Of a DNA stretch of 64,000 bases, positions 62,893 through 64,000 are shown in pieces. Below the pieces are notes generated by a model. That model searched no databases. It was not told the DNA's origin and saw only the letters and a list, made by a program, of their open reading frames with translations. This DNA comes from Henningerozyma blattae CBS 6284 (lineage: Eukaryota > Ascomycota > Saccharomycetes > Saccharomycetales > Saccharomycetaceae), in NCBI RefSeq assembly GCF_000315915.1, contig NC_020193.1, positions 620,001-684,000 on the forward strand, given 5' to 3'. The first letter of the stretch is position 1, and each line of letters starts with the position of its first letter. The translations under genes and the position numbers were made by a program.

Positions 62893-63687
62893 ACCTAATC
62901 CCTATGTTTCACAGTTTATCCTTAAATTGTTTAAGTTATTTATTTCTTGTAACTTTTCCATGACTTCTTGTATATCCCTTAAAAATCTGTTTTTTAAGCC
63001 TATAGCGCTAAGTTTTTAAAAATCGAGGTCACATGCTTCTTGAAAATATACGCTGAAATAATTATAATGCAACTATAACCAATCATCTTAATAGCATGAG
63101 GAGATCGAAAATTTAATATTAGAAGAACTTATTAATATGTATAGTGTTGACACATTTATCATTTTTTAGGCCTTGATTATTTTAAAATAGAGTTCATAAT
63201 TGACTTCTCATAGCATAATTGAATTATTATTTACAACACATATAAGTTTATTATCCTAATCAATTATATATCTATCCAAATATTTAATCATATACAAGCT
63301 GAATCTACTAAACACAAGAACCACTTTTTTTCGACCATTATTTGTGTTCCACAGAATGTATATTATCCCAGTTTACGCGCTATGTGTTGAGGTGGGAAAT
63401 GCGCTTAGCATTGTAGATTTCTCCGAAACTATGATCGAATATGGTGCATAATTGATATTAGTGATGAGCCAAGTCTAAAAAAGAAAGAAGATATCTATTT
63501 CTTTAAGATAAGGTATTCAAAAAGTATGACACTAATTTCATTGGAGATCTGTTAAACATCTGGGTATTAATAGAAGAAAAGAGAAGTGAACATAAATATA
63601 ACAAGCTATCATACTTAATAGTAGTTTATTGCTAACTTAAAATAAATTAGAGTTTCTTCATAAAAAGAAAGATCCTGTTAATATTAT
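62893..63687. promoter_or_regulatory. divergent promoter NAM2/SMC6
   Basis: 795 bases between divergent genes. It is AT-rich with a short island at 63355-63420 that contains TTTACGCGCTATG, an MCB-like box with one mismatch to ACGCGT. That would fit G1/S expression of SMC6 but is weak. No other feature. Confidence 0.55.
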
Positions 63688-64000
63688 ATGATGACTTCAA
63701 CAGAAGTTGCGGGTAGCAAGAGACCACTAGAGGAAAATGTTGATAATAACTTATTAGAACTTGCAGCTGAATATCAAGGGATAGAGGATCTGCATAAGAA
63801 CAAGAAAAGAAGGCATAACTTTGTTGTTATGTCCCAACATCCAGATCTTAGAGAATCTCAAGTACTATCAAACAAGGAAACATTACTGCCTGGCTATATA
63901 AAAAAGATAAAGTTGGTTAATTTCATGTGCCATGAACATTTTGAATTAACGTTGGGCCCAAGGTTAAATTTTATCGTTGGTAATAATGGTAGTGGTAAAA
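63688..64000 (+). CDS. SMC6: Smc6, SMC5/6 complex ATPase (5' end only)
   Basis: The first 104 codons; the gene runs off the right edge. Two ATG codons stand in tandem (63688 and 63691); either can be the start. The N-terminus has a basic stretch KNKKRRH (a probable nuclear signal), then GYIKKIKLVNFMCHEHFELTLGPRLNFIVGNNGSGK, the Smc6-type head with its Walker A motif GNNGSGK at residues 98-104. FMCHEHFE is characteristic of Smc6 rather than Smc1-5. With Smc5 and the Nse proteins it acts in DNA repair and resolution of replication intermediates. Divergent from NAM2 as in S. cerevisiae YLR383W. Confidence 0.95.
   Translation, partial: MMTSTEVAGSKRPLEENVDNNLLELAAEYQGIEDLHKNKKRRHNFVVMSQHPDLRESQVLSNKETLLPGYIKKIKLVNFMCHEHFELTLGPRLNFIVGNNGSGK

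Overview
This is nuclear DNA from a budding yeast of the family Saccharomycetaceae. The evidence is an AT-rich sequence, compact and almost intronless genes, one intron with the exact yeast signals GTATGT and TACTAAC, and proteins that match S. cerevisiae families gene by gene, in blocks of conserved order. I place about 23 protein genes (one cut by the right edge) and one intron-containing tRNA-Lys. All orthologue names come from recognising the protein plus gene order; no search was run.

Layout. 1-5.8 kb: IVY1(+), COX20(-), COX18(-), SPT4(-). 6-14.6 kb: VHT1(-), a YGR067C-type zinc-finger gene(-), ART5(-). 15-27.3 kb: MDM30(+), SSQ1(+), ARC18(-, spliced), ROM1/ROM2(+), ELO3/SUR4(+). 30.9-41.6 kb: STP3/STP4(+), KNH1/KRE9(+), LHP1(-), PBP4(+), MCH1(+). 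42.2-51.2 kb: SEC61(+), tRNA-Lys(-), a YNL134C-type oxidoreductase(+), MBP1(-). 52.3-64 kb: a YDL057W-type hydrolase-phosphatase(-), CSR1(+), CTF3(+), NAM2(-), SMC6(+, 5' end only).

From memory of S. cerevisiae, these genes sit in four blocks: YDR229-231, YGR062-070, YLR368-383 and YDL048-057. Here the YGR, YLR and YDL genes interleave in one line. Several genes that belong between them (VID22/ENV11, SLC1, PSA1, PSY3, FBP1) are absent, and the gaps there are long. I infer one of two sister tracks after the whole-genome duplication, in a lineage such as Kazachstania, Naumovozyma, Tetrapisispora or Vanderwaltozyma; the species is not determined.

Functions cluster loosely. COX20 and COX18, which both handle Cox2, are neighbours. 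SSQ1, MDM30 and NAM2 also serve mitochondria. Five upstream open frames begin at TTG rather than ATG in the open-frame calls, so I moved the starts of IVY1, VHT1, KNH1, PBP4 and the YDL057W-type gene to the first ATG.

The most interesting items are a complete alpha/beta-hydrolase joined to a complete tyrosine phosphatase (52.3-54.4 kb), a near-perfect 52-bp inverted repeat of unknown nature beside the tRNA gene (45.85-46.12 kb), a sharp GC-rich island inside ART5 (about 12.8-13.8 kb), an ARC18 intron, and a perfect match to the biotin-response element upstream of the biotin transporter gene. No phage, CRISPR, rRNA or intact transposon was seen.
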